From the NCBI GenBank assembly GCA_039931555.1, contig JBDTRP010000154.1, positions 62,001-126,000 of the forward strand: a stretch of 64,000 nt of DNA, read 5' to 3'. The position numbers were made by a program, and so were the translations under genes. This DNA comes from JAENVT01 sp039931555. Its GTDB lineage: Bacteria > Actinomycetota > Acidimicrobiia > Acidimicrobiales > Ilumatobacteraceae. Under the pieces are notes generated by a model. It searched no databases, was not told the DNA's origin, and saw only the letters and a program-made list of their open reading frames with translations. Below are positions 17,925 through 27,226 of this stretch, piece after piece (the first letter of the stretch is position 1; each line of letters opens with the position of its first letter).

Positions 17925-19201
17925 GATTCTTTCCGAATCCGCGTGGTCTTGGTGCTGCGGGTGTCGAGCGCCATCTCGTCGGTCCGTTCGATGTTGGCCT
18001 TCAAACGAACGGTGCCGGCCTCGGCATCGACGACGTCGACCACCTTGGAGAGCAGGCGGGTCGTGTCGTCGTTGCCGCTCTCATGAGCGATCTTGGCGGC
18101 TTCACCGAGCAGCACCGTCGCCGTGCGATCGTCGCCTGCGGCTTTCGCGGCCAGACCCTTCTGGATCGCATCGGCCAACTGCGCCTGGCCGGTGTAGTGG
18201 GCGACGGCAGGATCGAGTCGGGTGGTGAGATTGGCGTCGGGGCTCCAGGTCGCCTTCACCAAGCTCTTCGCCATCACCTCGTCGTTGACGACGACCTCGA
18301 CCCTCGCGGCCAGTCGCTCGTTACCGAGTGGCGCAACCGGCACTCGCACGGCCACGTGGTAGTCGCGGCTCTCGTCGCTCCACGCACCGGTGGGGTATTC
18401 GCGGATCAAGGGACCGACTTGTACCGCTTTGGCGGACAGGTCCTCGACCGATGGCGCAACTTGTCGCACGAACAGCACTTCGCTCCCTTGTGGTGCCCAC
18501 ACTCGAAGCCTGGCATCGGCAACACCACGGCTCATCGAGGTGCGGATCATCGACTCGAAGTCGGCCTCGAGATCGTCGGGCTTGGCAATGATGTCGACCG
18601 TGCCCAACAGTGCGTTGGCGATCTCTCGCAGCTCGTCGACAACCCAGTCCGAGCCGATGCCGCGGCAGTCGCATTGGAACTGGCCCTCGGCAGCACGCAG
18701 CGCTTGGGGCAGCGCTGAAGGCGGTTCGCCCTCGATCTTGCCGTCGGTCAACAGGATCGCATGACACTGCGCCGTCTGCACCTGCAAGAACAACTCGGTG
18801 GCTGCCGAGATCCAGGCGCCGATCGCGGTCGCACCACCGGCTCGCAGCGCGTCGATCATGTGTACCGCCTCGCGCCGGGTGACATCGGTCATCTTGGCCA
18901 TGCCCGGGTGCGACGGGTACACCATCTGGGCGACGCTGTGTCCGCTGATGACGCCAAACCACGTGCCGTCGACGATCTCGCCCAGGGCGACCTTGGCGGC
19001 GCGCCGAGCAGCCACGATCTTCGAGGCCGGCATGTCCATCGAACCCGACGTGTCGACGATGATGATCTCGGCAGCTTCGCCGTGGCCCGACTGCCCGGCC
19101 GTGCCGGCATCGGTGCACGCCACAGAGACGACAGCATGTACGTCGGTGGCCCCCTCCGCGAGGAACTCGTTCTGAAACACCTCTGCCTTGAACTCAGCCA
19201 C
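17921..19201 (-). CDS. VWA-domain protein
   Basis: 426 residues. A von Willebrand A domain starts near residue 45 with a complete MIDAS motif, IIIVDTSGSMDMP (Asp50, Ser52, Ser54), and continues through a conserved Thr (ALRAGGATAIG) and LLTDG. A beta-rich domain of about 200 residues follows. There is no signal peptide or clear transmembrane segment, so it is probably cytoplasmic. Such proteins scaffold complexes or regulate phosphatases and kinases. The GTG start at 19201 has a GAGAGGA run upstream. It overlaps the PP2C gene by eight bases upstream and the FHA gene by four downstream, so stoichiometric expression is likely. Confidence 0.87.
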   Translation of the reverse strand: MAEFKAEVFQNEFLAEGATDVHAVVSVACTDAGTAGQSGHGEAAEIIIVDTSGSMDMPASKIVAARRAAKVALGEIVDGTWFGVISGHSVAQMVYPSHPGMAKMTDVTRREAVHMIDALRAGGATAIGAWISAATELFLQVQTAQCHAILLTDGKIEGEPPSALPQALRAAEGQFQCDCRGIGSDWVVDELREIANALLGTVDIIAKPDDLEADFESMIRTSMSRGVADARLRVWAPQGSEVLFVRQVAPSVEDLSAKAVQVGPLIREYPTGAWSDESRDYHVAVRVPVAPLGNERLAARVEVVVNDEVMAKSLVKATWSPDANLTTRLDPAVAHYTGQAQLADAIQKGLAAKAAGDDRTATVLLGEAAKIAHESGNDDTTRLLSKVVDVVDAEAGTVRLKANIERTDEMALDTRSTKTTRIRKES

Positions 19202-20318
19202 CTGACGTCCTCTCTCGTTGCAAGCGTAGCGATGGGTCACAGCGCGCCAGGGCGGCCGTGACGTTGTCGTGTCCGCCCGCTGCATTGGCCCACTCGACCA
19301 ACGCCGCAGCCAACGGAAGTGGATCGGAGCCTGTAGTCGCGGAGAGCTGCGAGACGCGGGCAGCCATCTCATCGAGCGCCGAGGCGTAGTTCCACAGCCC
19401 GTCGCTGCAGACGAGGAGCCAACCCGGGCCGTCGATCGATTGAGAGGCGATCTCCGGCTCGTGGTCGACCGAGTCGTTGCCGAGCCATCTGGTGATCGTG
19501 TGAAATGAGGGGTCAGCCTCGGCTTCGGCGCGCGACGTTCCCGACGCCATCAGCGCCGTGCCGAGCGAGTGATCGACGGTCAGTTGTCGGGGCGGGCCCG
19601 CATCCGGCAGCCAGTAGGCACGCGAGTCGCCACACCAAGCAACCGTGATCAGCTCGCCGGCCACGACGGCGGCCACGAACGTGCACGATGGCGGTTCGGG
19701 CGGATCCCCCATGGTGTGCGCGACACCGACCGCCGCAGCGTTGGCTTCGTCCACCGCGCTCTCCAACGCCTCGGTCCAGTAGTTGACACAGGCGGCGACG
19801 CTCGACGCGCCCAGCATCGGTACCGCAGTGAGCTGGCCGCAGGCGGCCAACGCGGCGGCCAACGCGGCGCGGTCGCTGTGCGGGGCACTGGTGACGCCGT
19901 CACACACCACGAGAATCGCCAGGGAACCGTCGGCGGTGGCGGCCAGCGCCATCGCATCCTCGTTGGCCGTGTGCACGATGCCGCGGTCACACACACCCCC
20001 GACCCATGGGGCCGGTTGCTCGCTCCAGTGGTCGCGAGGCGACCGAGCCTTCTGTCCGCAGGTGCCGCAGAAACCGTCGTCGAGGATTCGTCCACCACAT
20101 TGGGCGCAGACCGCGGACCTCTTCACGGTTCGCGGGATCGGCGCCGTGATGTCGACCGCCGGCGCACCCGCCACCGGCACCTCGTGCAGCTCTGCTGCAG
20201 GCTGCTGAGCGTCCGGCGACGGGGCACCGGACAACGGGGCACCGCACGCCTCGCAGAACGTGTCACCGACTGCGATGGCTGCGGTACACGCCGGGCAGGC
20301 CAGTTCTGCAGCCGTCAT
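19194..20318 (-). CDS. PP2C-type serine/threonine phosphatase with zinc ribbons
   Basis: 374 residues. The N-terminus carries a Cys4 ribbon (CPAC...CEAC), and a second one (CAQCG...CGTCG) lies before the catalytic domain. PPM motifs are all visible: RGIVHTANEDA, VVCDGV, GDSRAYWL, LLVCSDGLWNY and GGHDNVTAAL, with the metal-binding Asp residues intact. It should remove phosphate from Ser/Thr and so oppose PknG encoded just upstream. The start ATG at 20318 overlaps the pknG stop codon (ATGA). Mycobacterial PknG loci have no adjacent phosphatase as far as I recall, so this arrangement is notable. Confidence 0.92.
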   Translation of the reverse strand: MTAAELACPACTAAIAVGDTFCEACGAPLSGAPSPDAQQPAAELHEVPVAGAPAVDITAPIPRTVKRSAVCAQCGGRILDDGFCGTCGQKARSPRDHWSEQPAPWVGGVCDRGIVHTANEDAMALAATADGSLAILVVCDGVTSAPHSDRAALAAALAACGQLTAVPMLGASSVAACVNYWTEALESAVDEANAAAVGVAHTMGDPPEPPSCTFVAAVVAGELITVAWCGDSRAYWLPDAGPPRQLTVDHSLGTALMASGTSRAEAEADPSFHTITRWLGNDSVDHEPEIASQSIDGPGWLLVCSDGLWNYASALDEMAARVSQLSATTGSDPLPLAAALVEWANAAGGHDNVTAALARCDPSLRLQRERTSGG

Positions 20319-22525
20319 GTCAGCGAGCGGACCCGAACCGCGTTGGCCTGGTCGACCAGGCGGGCGCGCTCCGCCGGATCGTCGGCGAGGCGTGCTGCCT
20401 CTCGGTACGCCTGCTCGAGCCCGGAACGCAATGCCGGAACCGTTGCCCGTGCCCCGGCGATCGCCAATTGCGGGGCAGCGCCGTGGTCACGCACGTGCCC
20501 GAGCGCCGAGTTGAGGATCTGGATGCACAGGTCTGTGCGCCCTGCAGGATCGAGCGCAGCCTCTCCGAGTTCGGCGGCAGCGGCGGCGAGGTCGTCGAGC
20601 GGATCGGCAGACCCCTCGGTCGATGCCAGCATCAACGCACGCTGACGACGGGCATCACCGTAGGCGCGGCTCGTGGCCGGGATTCGATCGAACGCGGCCA
20701 ACGCTTCGTCGCGGCGACCGGCAGCAGCGGCGAGGCGAGCAAGGCCGAACTGCGCCGGCGCCACGTATGCGGCATCCGTTTTGGCGCACTGCGAATACAT
20801 CTGTGCAGCGACCTCCGATTCGCCGCCGAGCTCGCATGCCCTGGCGAGCGCCAATTTCGGCGCCAACTCGCCGGGCAATTGGCCGTACACGCTGTTGAAC
20901 GCCGAGATTGCCCCGGGGTAGTCGGCCGCGTCGAGAGCCACCAGGCCGTGCAGCCAGACACCGCGCCACTCCCACGGGTCGTTCGCCAACATGGCATCCG
21001 AGACCGTCGAGGCCTTTTGCAACTGACCCGCCGCCATGGCCGCATAGCCACTGGCCATCGCGACACCGACCGTCTGCTCGGGCGCAGCGCGCAGAGCCTG
21101 CTGCCGGTCAGCCGGGTTCTCGGCAGTCACTGAGGCGAGCCACGACACCATCGGGTCGAGCGGGTCGACCGCGACGATCGGGAGATCGGGCCAATCGAGC
21201 CGGTCCCCCGCGACCGCGGGCGTTTCGAACAGACGAGATGGCGTACTGCGCGTCACCGCGCCTCCTGACGTCACCGCGGTCACTTCGCGTAGCACTCCGA
21301 GCAACTGGTCGCGCATCTCGTCGGCGCTCTGGAAGCGATCCTCGGGTTGGGGAGCGGTGCCCTTCAGCAGCCAGCGGTACAGCGAGTCGTGCTGGGCGAA
21401 CGCCGGCACGTCGGTCGGCGACGGCAGCGTGGTCTCGAACGCGCTCTGATACCCCTTGAACTCGAAGATCAGGACCGCCAAGGTGCGAGCGACCGTGTAC
21501 AGGTCGCTGGCGATGGAGGTGCCCTCCTTGGCCACCTCTGGCGCCTGGAAGCCCACCGTGCCGTAGATCGGCGACTGGTCGTCGTCGATTCGGCGGACCC
21601 CACCGAGGTCGATCAGCTTCAGCCCATCGCCGACCTGGATGACGTTGGCCGGTTTGAAGTCGCAGTACAACAGACCGAGCAGGTGCAAGTACGAGAACGC
21701 CGGAAGGATCTCGACCATGTAGGCGATCGCCTGGTCGACGGGGATCGGCGAGAACCTGCCCGTCGCCTTCATCCGGTCCTTCAACAAGATGTTCAACGAA
21801 CGGCCGCCGACGTATTCCATGACGATGTACGAGGCACCGTCTGCAGCGGTGACGAAGTTGTAGATCTCGACGATCAGTGGGTGCTCGACCTCGGCGAGGT
21901 ACTGCTTCTCGGCGACGGCGGCCCGAGCCGCATCGGGGTCCCCACTGTTCAGCAAGCCCTTCAGCACCACCCAGCGATCGTTGACGTTGCGGTCGTTGGC
22001 GAGGTAGATCCACCCCATGCCGCCATGGGCGAGCCCACCGACGACCTCGTACTGACCACCCACGAGGGCACCGGGTTGCAACTTCGGATCGAAGTCGAAC
22101 GACGTGCGGCATTTCGGGCAGAACCCCTTCGACCGGCCCGGGGCACCGTCGCGGGAGCGGCCCACCGGCGCCTGACAGACCGAGCAGTAGCGCTTGTCCT
22201 CGGCCACCGTCGGCGGGTTCATCAACGCCTGCCGCGGATCGGTGTCGGGCACCGACGGCACCTGCGTCAGACCCGCGCCGAGACGCGAGGTCTGCGTCGT
22301 TGCGGTCAGCCGCCGTGTCGGCCTGCTGGTGCCGCTCGAACGTGCCGAGCCCAGTGGCACCTGACCGAGCCGTGTCGTGCCCGACTGCGAGGTGGCTGCG
22401 CTCGGCCCATCGCCAGGCGCACTGCTGACGGGCGCGCTCGTACCGGACTCGGCCGGCGCCAACCCGCAGACGTCGCAGTAGCCATCGACGACGGTGCCGG
22501 TGCAACCAGGCTGGGCGCACTTCAC
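20315..22525 (-). CDS. pknG: Serine/threonine protein kinase PknG
   Basis: 736 residues, near the usual 750. Order: an N-terminal zinc ribbon (Cys3, 8, 17, 20), a low-complexity Thr/Ser-rich linker, a rubredoxin-like domain (Cys114, 117, 136, 139), the kinase domain with glycine loop GGLAHGGMGWIYL, Lys189, catalytic loop YCDFKPANV (Asp289) and LIDLGG (Asp306), then a TPR-rich C-terminus from about 450. This is the PknG architecture, soluble and redox-linked, which in relatives controls the TCA cycle and glutamate pool through an FHA protein. The extra N-terminal ribbon is unusual. The GTG at 22525 has GGGAGG upstream and overlaps the preceding stop. Confidence 0.95.
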   Translation of the reverse strand: MKCAQPGCTGTVVDGYCDVCGLAPAESGTSAPVSSAPGDGPSAATSQSGTTRLGQVPLGSARSSGTSRPTRRLTATTQTSRLGAGLTQVPSVPDTDPRQALMNPPTVAEDKRYCSVCQAPVGRSRDGAPGRSKGFCPKCRTSFDFDPKLQPGALVGGQYEVVGGLAHGGMGWIYLANDRNVNDRWVVLKGLLNSGDPDAARAAVAEKQYLAEVEHPLIVEIYNFVTAADGASYIVMEYVGGRSLNILLKDRMKATGRFSPIPVDQAIAYMVEILPAFSYLHLLGLLYCDFKPANVIQVGDGLKLIDLGGVRRIDDDQSPIYGTVGFQAPEVAKEGTSIASDLYTVARTLAVLIFEFKGYQSAFETTLPSPTDVPAFAQHDSLYRWLLKGTAPQPEDRFQSADEMRDQLLGVLREVTAVTSGGAVTRSTPSRLFETPAVAGDRLDWPDLPIVAVDPLDPMVSWLASVTAENPADRQQALRAAPEQTVGVAMASGYAAMAAGQLQKASTVSDAMLANDPWEWRGVWLHGLVALDAADYPGAISAFNSVYGQLPGELAPKLALARACELGGESEVAAQMYSQCAKTDAAYVAPAQFGLARLAAAAGRRDEALAAFDRIPATSRAYGDARRQRALMLASTEGSADPLDDLAAAAAELGEAALDPAGRTDLCIQILNSALGHVRDHGAAPQLAIAGARATVPALRSGLEQAYREAARLADDPAERARLVDQANAVRVRSLT

Positions 22526-23589
22526 GAACCAACACCTCCCGGCGAGACCGACGAGACGATCTTGGTATTCACGGCCGAGACGTAGCGATCGACCAGCGGG
22601 CGGGCCGCGGCGAGATCGCACGGAGCGGCCCACAGCAGTGATTCGGCCTGGCGGTACAGCGGATCGAGATCCGGGTGCTCGGCCAATCCATGGCCTGCGG
22701 CCTTGTCGCGAAACGACTGCAACAGGCCGCGGAGAGCGTCTCGATCGTCGAGCGCGTGTTGGAACCTGTGCGCCGCCTCGGCCAATGCCGCCTCCAGGTG
22801 TTGCACCTTGGTGACCGCCGGCGCCATCACGACACGCGCCGCGGACCAGGGCATCGATTGCACCTCGTCCAGCGTCGCGAACGGGCCGACGGCAGCCACG
22901 GATGGAACGGCCAGGGTCGGGGCCTGCACGATCTTGTCTCGGCAGCGCTGTGCCAGTGCTCGAACCGCCACCTCGGTCTGGCCAAGGGCGGCCAACCGGG
23001 CGTCGAGGGTCGCCCATGCCGCGAACAGCTGTCGCCGTTCGGCGTCGGCCTGTTCGAGTTCGCTGCGCAACTCAGCCGCGCGATTTGCCACGCGGGCGAG
23101 ATCGCGACGAGCGACCAGGTCGCCGCGCAACTGCGCGGCGCGGTTGATGTGGCTGCCGAGTTGCGTCGCCAGGCGCTCGGCGACCGAGAGGTCGGCAGCG
23201 GCCTGTGTCGCGGCGGCGACTTCGGTTGTCGATCGGTTCTCGACCGTCGACACGTGTGACTCGACGCGCTGCACGATGGCATCGACCAGCGCGGCGGCAT
23301 CGGCCAGGTTGCGACCCACAGGACTGCCGAGGTTGTCGACCAGCGACTGGTTCGCCAGGGCGGCGGCCTTGTCGCGATCGTGCTTGGCGAGTGCCTCGAT
23401 CTCGTCGAGCCGGTCGCCGACCACCTTGCGGGCGACGAACGCAGCCGCCAGGTCGGCCCGATCGGTGTCGGTCCCGGCAGTGCGCACCCGATCTTCCAGC
23501 GAGAGCATGGCGTCGGTGCTACCTGCCAGCCAGTCGTTCCATTGGGTCAGCAGCGCTGCCATCTGCTCCGGGGTTGGGGTCGCGGCCAT
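22522..23589 (-). CDS. Alpha-helical protein of the PknG operon, function unknown
   Basis: 355 residues, almost entirely helical, with long Ala/Glu/Arg heptad-like stretches (for example AAELRSELEQADAERRQLF) suggesting coiled coils. No signal peptide, transmembrane segment or catalytic motif is visible. It lies between glnH and pknG: its ATG overlaps the glnH stop as TGATG and its stop overlaps the pknG GTG. A scaffold or adaptor linking the membrane sensor to the kinase would fit, but this rests on position alone. Confidence 0.8.
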   Translation of the reverse strand: MAATPTPEQMAALLTQWNDWLAGSTDAMLSLEDRVRTAGTDTDRADLAAAFVARKVVGDRLDEIEALAKHDRDKAAALANQSLVDNLGSPVGRNLADAAALVDAIVQRVESHVSTVENRSTTEVAAATQAAADLSVAERLATQLGSHINRAAQLRGDLVARRDLARVANRAAELRSELEQADAERRQLFAAWATLDARLAALGQTEVAVRALAQRCRDKIVQAPTLAVPSVAAVGPFATLDEVQSMPWSAARVVMAPAVTKVQHLEAALAEAAHRFQHALDDRDALRGLLQSFRDKAAGHGLAEHPDLDPLYRQAESLLWAAPCDLAAARPLVDRYVSAVNTKIVSSVSPGGVGS

Positions 23590-24614
23590 CAGCCGTCCCT
23601 CCCATAGGTCGCCGTCGGCGGTTCGATGACCGTCTTGCTGAGCACCCCGATCAGCCACTTCGAATAGATCTCCTGCCAACGTCCGTTGGTCCGCATCTCC
23701 TCCAGCACGCCGTTGACGAAGCGCACGAAGTCGACCTTGTCCTTGGCCATCCCCAGGCCGTACGGCTCGCGTGTGAACTTGTCGCCGACGACCTCGGTGT
23801 TGGGGTCCTGCGCCTTCAACCCGGCCAGCACCGTGTCGTCACCGGTCGCTCCATCGGCCTGGCCCTGCTGCATGGCAACCAGGCAATCGGTCACGTCGGG
23901 CTTGGCCAACACAACCAGGTTGCCGTACAGCCCGGCGTTCTTGGGGTCACGGAGCAGGTCGATGTTGGTGCTGCCCTCGGGCGCACAGACCGTCGCCGAC
24001 GCGGCGTTGAGTGCGCCGATGCTGTCGAACCCGGAGTCCTTCTTCACCAGCACGCGCTGCCCGGCATCGAAGTACTCCGACGAGAAGGCGATGCGCAGCC
24101 AGCGGTTGCAGTTGATGGTCATCGTGTGGGCGACGATGTCGACACCACCGTTGTCGGGCCCGGCCTCGAGGTTCGGCAGGCGGTCGGCATAGGTGATGAC
24201 CTTGTAGGTGATGTGCGACTCGATGTCGTTGTCGCCGAAGATCGCCTTGGCGACCTCTTTCAACATGTCGATGTCGAAGCCCTCGATCTGATTGGTGAGA
24301 GCATTGCGGGCGCCGAACAACAGCGTGTCGCCGGAGACGCCGACGATCAGCTTGCCGCGCCGCTGAATCGCCTCCATCGCCGACCCAGCGGGCATGGCGC
24401 TGCCGGCAGTCGGCAGCGGGTCGGTCGGCTCGTACGAACGAGTTGGGTCCAGCGCGGCCTGCTCGGCCGAACACGCCGGTGGCGTGGGTGTGACGACATC
24501 CGTTGGGGGCGGCGCCTGGCCCTCGACTGCGCCCGCCAAACGCACCGAGCCGGAACAGCCGGCGAGAACGAGCGACCCGACCATCGCCAGGCCGATCCAC
24601 CGCCGCGGGCTCAT
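23589..24614 (-). CDS. glnH: Glutamine/amino-acid-binding lipoprotein GlnH
   Basis: 341 residues. A signal peptide with lipobox LVLAGC (Cys20) is followed by a Pro/Thr-rich linker and a type 3 periplasmic solute-binding domain (GKLIVGVSGDTLLFGARN, GFDIDMLKEVAKAIFG, and a late GDKFTREPYGLGMAKD). No ABC permease or ATPase is nearby. In mycobacteria and corynebacteria GlnH senses extracellular amino acids and signals through GlnX to PknG, and the same gene neighbours are present here, so a sensory role is more likely than transport. The stop and start overlap neighbouring genes. Confidence 0.92.
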   Translation of the reverse strand: MSPRRWIGLAMVGSLVLAGCSGSVRLAGAVEGQAPPPTDVVTPTPPACSAEQAALDPTRSYEPTDPLPTAGSAMPAGSAMEAIQRRGKLIVGVSGDTLLFGARNALTNQIEGFDIDMLKEVAKAIFGDNDIESHITYKVITYADRLPNLEAGPDNGGVDIVAHTMTINCNRWLRIAFSSEYFDAGQRVLVKKDSGFDSIGALNAASATVCAPEGSTNIDLLRDPKNAGLYGNLVVLAKPDVTDCLVAMQQGQADGATGDDTVLAGLKAQDPNTEVVGDKFTREPYGLGMAKDKVDFVRFVNGVLEEMRTNGRWQEIYSKWLIGVLSKTVIEPPTATYGRDG

Positions 24615-25942
24615 CGGTACTCCTTCAACCGCTGGCCACAGCCGAGGGCGGCGAGCGCGGCGATCACCAGTCCGGCCGCGAACACGATGTTGCGCAGTGA
24701 GTTCAGCGGCTCGACCGCAGTGCCGAGGCGTTGCGATGCGCTCGACCCTTCGTCGGCCACGATCTGTCCGATGTTCTGATCGAAGGCGTCGAAGTCCTCG
24801 ACAGCGTTGTTGCCGCCTTCGGTCGGATCGAGGCCGAGACTGGTGGCAACCGCCTTGTCCCAATCGCCAGCATCGTCGAGCTTGCGGATCTGAGCGTGCG
24901 CCGCGCTGTACCTGTCATAGGCATCCGTGGCGGCTTTGATCAGGGCGTTGGCGGTTCCGAGACTTCGCGTCGACAGTGTTTGTGTCACGACGTCGTTACC
25001 GCGTTGCCAATTCGCTTCGTTGACGGCGCCATTGCCGCGGTTGATCAACGTCAACGCCTCCTGCGAACGCGCCTCGAACGCGGCTGCCCGGGCCTGGGCA
25101 GCGTTGTCGGCGCCGGCGAGCTGCGTGCGAACCACACCGTCGGCATCCCGCATCGTTCCGGCCTGGGCAATGCCGCCGATCACCAGCAGCAGCATGAGCA
25201 GCGCGGCGGCCGCAGCCATCGGGAGGTTGATGATCCGACGAAAGGTTCGGCTGAGCCAGATGCTGGCGAGCACGAGGGCTGCGAACACCAACCAACCCGT
25301 CGCATGCAGCCACGTGCCGGCACGGTGAGCCGTCGCCAGACCAGTGTTGACGTGGGCGCGCTGCGATGCCTCGACGGCTTGCAGCGACGAGACGATGTCG
25401 GGCACGTCGGGATCGGTGTTGCTGACGATGTCGTTGGCCTGCCGTTGGTACGCGGCACCCACAGGGAAGCCCTGGCGGTTGTTGGCCCGGGCCTGCTCGA
25501 CCAGGCCGACGTAGCTGCCGAGCAGCCTGCTGGCCTCGCTGAGTTGCTGGAGATCGGCTGCCGACGAGGACCCGGACACCGCCACCAACCCGTCGCCGGC
25601 CCCGCCGATCTCGTCGAGATAAGCGGTGCGTTGCACCGGGTCCTCCTGCCCGCCGACGAGGTACGACGAACTGGCGATGGCGTCGGCGTGGACGATTCGA
25701 ACCTGGATGTCTTGCAGGGCGAGAAGCTGGCGTGAGGCAGTCCGTACCTCTTTGATCGCGTTCGACCGACGATTGACACCAAAGGCGCCGCCGACCGCGA
25801 ACACGACGGCGAGCACGATCAACACGGCCCGCAACAGTGACAACTTGGCGGGCGTCGAGGTCGACGCCACCCGCTGGGCGAACACACGCGTGACGGACGG
25901 AGGCGGCTGCGGTTGCGTCCTTGTTGTCGCGGCTGGGAGCAC
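24611..25942 (-). CDS. glnX: Membrane sensor GlnX
   Basis: 443 residues. A basic, Pro/Thr-rich cytoplasmic tail leads into a first transmembrane helix (LLRAVLIVLAVVFAVGGAFG), an extracytoplasmic helical domain, two central hydrophobic helices (GWLVFAALVLASIWL and AAALLMLLLVIGGIAQ), a second external domain, and a final helix (NIVFAAGLVIAALAALGC). This is the GlnX layout that relays GlnH binding to PknG. The GTG at 25942 is preceded by an excellent AGGAGG site. It is the first gene of the minus-strand operon, whose promoter must lie in the 70 bases shared with the divergent aminotransferase gene. Confidence 0.9.
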   Translation of the reverse strand: MLPAATTRTQPQPPPSVTRVFAQRVASTSTPAKLSLLRAVLIVLAVVFAVGGAFGVNRRSNAIKEVRTASRQLLALQDIQVRIVHADAIASSSYLVGGQEDPVQRTAYLDEIGGAGDGLVAVSGSSSAADLQQLSEASRLLGSYVGLVEQARANNRQGFPVGAAYQRQANDIVSNTDPDVPDIVSSLQAVEASQRAHVNTGLATAHRAGTWLHATGWLVFAALVLASIWLSRTFRRIINLPMAAAAALLMLLLVIGGIAQAGTMRDADGVVRTQLAGADNAAQARAAAFEARSQEALTLINRGNGAVNEANWQRGNDVVTQTLSTRSLGTANALIKAATDAYDRYSAAHAQIRKLDDAGDWDKAVATSLGLDPTEGGNNAVEDFDAFDQNIGQIVADEGSSASQRLGTAVEPLNSLRNIVFAAGLVIAALAALGCGQRLKEYR

Positions 25943-26000
25943 CCGCACCTCCTCGTCGTGGGAGTGTAGGCGCAACTGTTGGCGATGCGAGCGGGTTGGG

Positions 26001-26006
26001 TACCGT
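26001..26006 (+). promoter_or_regulatory. -10 box of a probably leaderless aminotransferase mRNA
   Basis: TACCGT, six bases, ATG at 26013. A TTGGCG at 25979-25984 is a reasonable -35 box with a 16-bp spacer. Confidence 0.5.
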
Positions 26007-26012
26007 TGCTGC

Positions 26013-27224
26013 ATGCCCGCCGCGTTCCTCCATCCTTTCGCCAAACCCACGAGAGAGGCCTTCATCCGCATCGACCGCGGCGAGGGCGCGTTGGTGTGGG
26101 ATGCACAGGGCCGCGAGCTGGTCGACGGCATGGCCAGCTTGTGGTACAACGCGATCGGGCACGGTCGAGGCGAGATGGCCGACGCCATCGCAGCACAGTC
26201 GCGGACGCTCGGCGCGTACTCCACCTTCGACCCGTTCACCAACGAGCCGGCCGAGTCGCTTGCCGAAGAGTTGCGGGCCATCGCGCCGACACCCAACGCC
26301 CGCATCTTCTACACGTCGTCGGGGTCAGAGGCGATCGACTCGGCGATGAAGCTCGCCCGCATGGCGCACGTGCAGGCCGGCCAGCCGCAGCGCAAGCTGA
26401 TCATCAGCCGCAATCGGGGCTACCACGGCGCCGCCTACGGCGGTACGAGCGCGCAGGGCATCGCCCCCAACAAGGAGAACTTCGGCCCGTTCGTCGACGA
26501 AGTGTTGCAGGTGCCCGCCGAAGACATCGAGGCGTTGGCTACGCTGATGAGCCAGCGAGGTAACGAGGTGGCGGCGATCATCACCGAGCCAGTGCAGGGC
26601 GCCGGCGGCGTGTTCCCGGCGCCTGACGGCTACCTCCAGTCGTTGCGCAAGCTGTGCGATCAGCACGGTGCCTACCTGATCTTCGACGAGGTGATCACCG
26701 GCTTCGGGCGCACGGGCAGTTGGTTCGCCGCGCATCACTACGGCGTCTCGCCCGATCTGGCGACCTTCGCCAAGGGCGTCACCTCCGGCTACATCCCTCT
26801 CGGTGGTGTGTTCGTCGGAATGGCGCCGACTGCGGCGTTGGAGACCGATCCCAACTTCTTCCTCCGCCACGGGTTCACGTACTCCGGCCACCCAACAGCG
26901 TGCGCGGCCGGGCTGAAGAACCTGGAGATCATCCGACGCGAGGGATTGGTCGAACGGGCCAAGCACATCGGCGACCGCCTGGGCGGCGGCCTGCAAGCGC
27001 TGGCGGCCGACGGCGTGGTCGAACATGCTCGCGGCCTGGGTGGCATGTGGGCCGTGGGGCTGCACCCGAACCAGGACGCCAACGCGCTGCGCGACCACAT
27101 GCTCGATACCGGCCACGTGATCGTGCGAGCGCTCAACGATGCGTTGGTGATGTGCCCGCCGCTGGTGATCCGCGACGAACACATCGACCAACTCGTCGAC
27201 GCTGTCGCCGCAGCGGCCGGCTGA
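26013..27224 (+). CDS. Class III (omega-type) aminotransferase
   Basis: 403 residues of the fold-type I PLP family that moves amino groups from non-alpha amines. Visible motifs are YTSSGSEAIDSAMKLAR (phosphate binding), RGYHGAAYG, LIFDEVITGFGRTG with the PLP-nitrogen Asp, and TFAKGVTSGY with the catalytic Lys. The length is slightly short for the family (about 430-460). The substrate is unknown; beta-alanine, 4-aminobutyrate or polyamines are typical. It is followed two bases later by a luciferase-like oxidoreductase, so the two form an operon. Confidence 0.9.
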   Translation: MPAAFLHPFAKPTREAFIRIDRGEGALVWDAQGRELVDGMASLWYNAIGHGRGEMADAIAAQSRTLGAYSTFDPFTNEPAESLAEELRAIAPTPNARIFYTSSGSEAIDSAMKLARMAHVQAGQPQRKLIISRNRGYHGAAYGGTSAQGIAPNKENFGPFVDEVLQVPAEDIEALATLMSQRGNEVAAIITEPVQGAGGVFPAPDGYLQSLRKLCDQHGAYLIFDEVITGFGRTGSWFAAHHYGVSPDLATFAKGVTSGYIPLGGVFVGMAPTAALETDPNFFLRHGFTYSGHPTACAAGLKNLEIIRREGLVERAKHIGDRLGGGLQALAADGVVEHARGLGGMWAVGLHPNQDANALRDHMLDTGHVIVRALNDALVMCPPLVIRDEHIDQLVDAVAAAAG

Positions 27225-27226
27225 AC

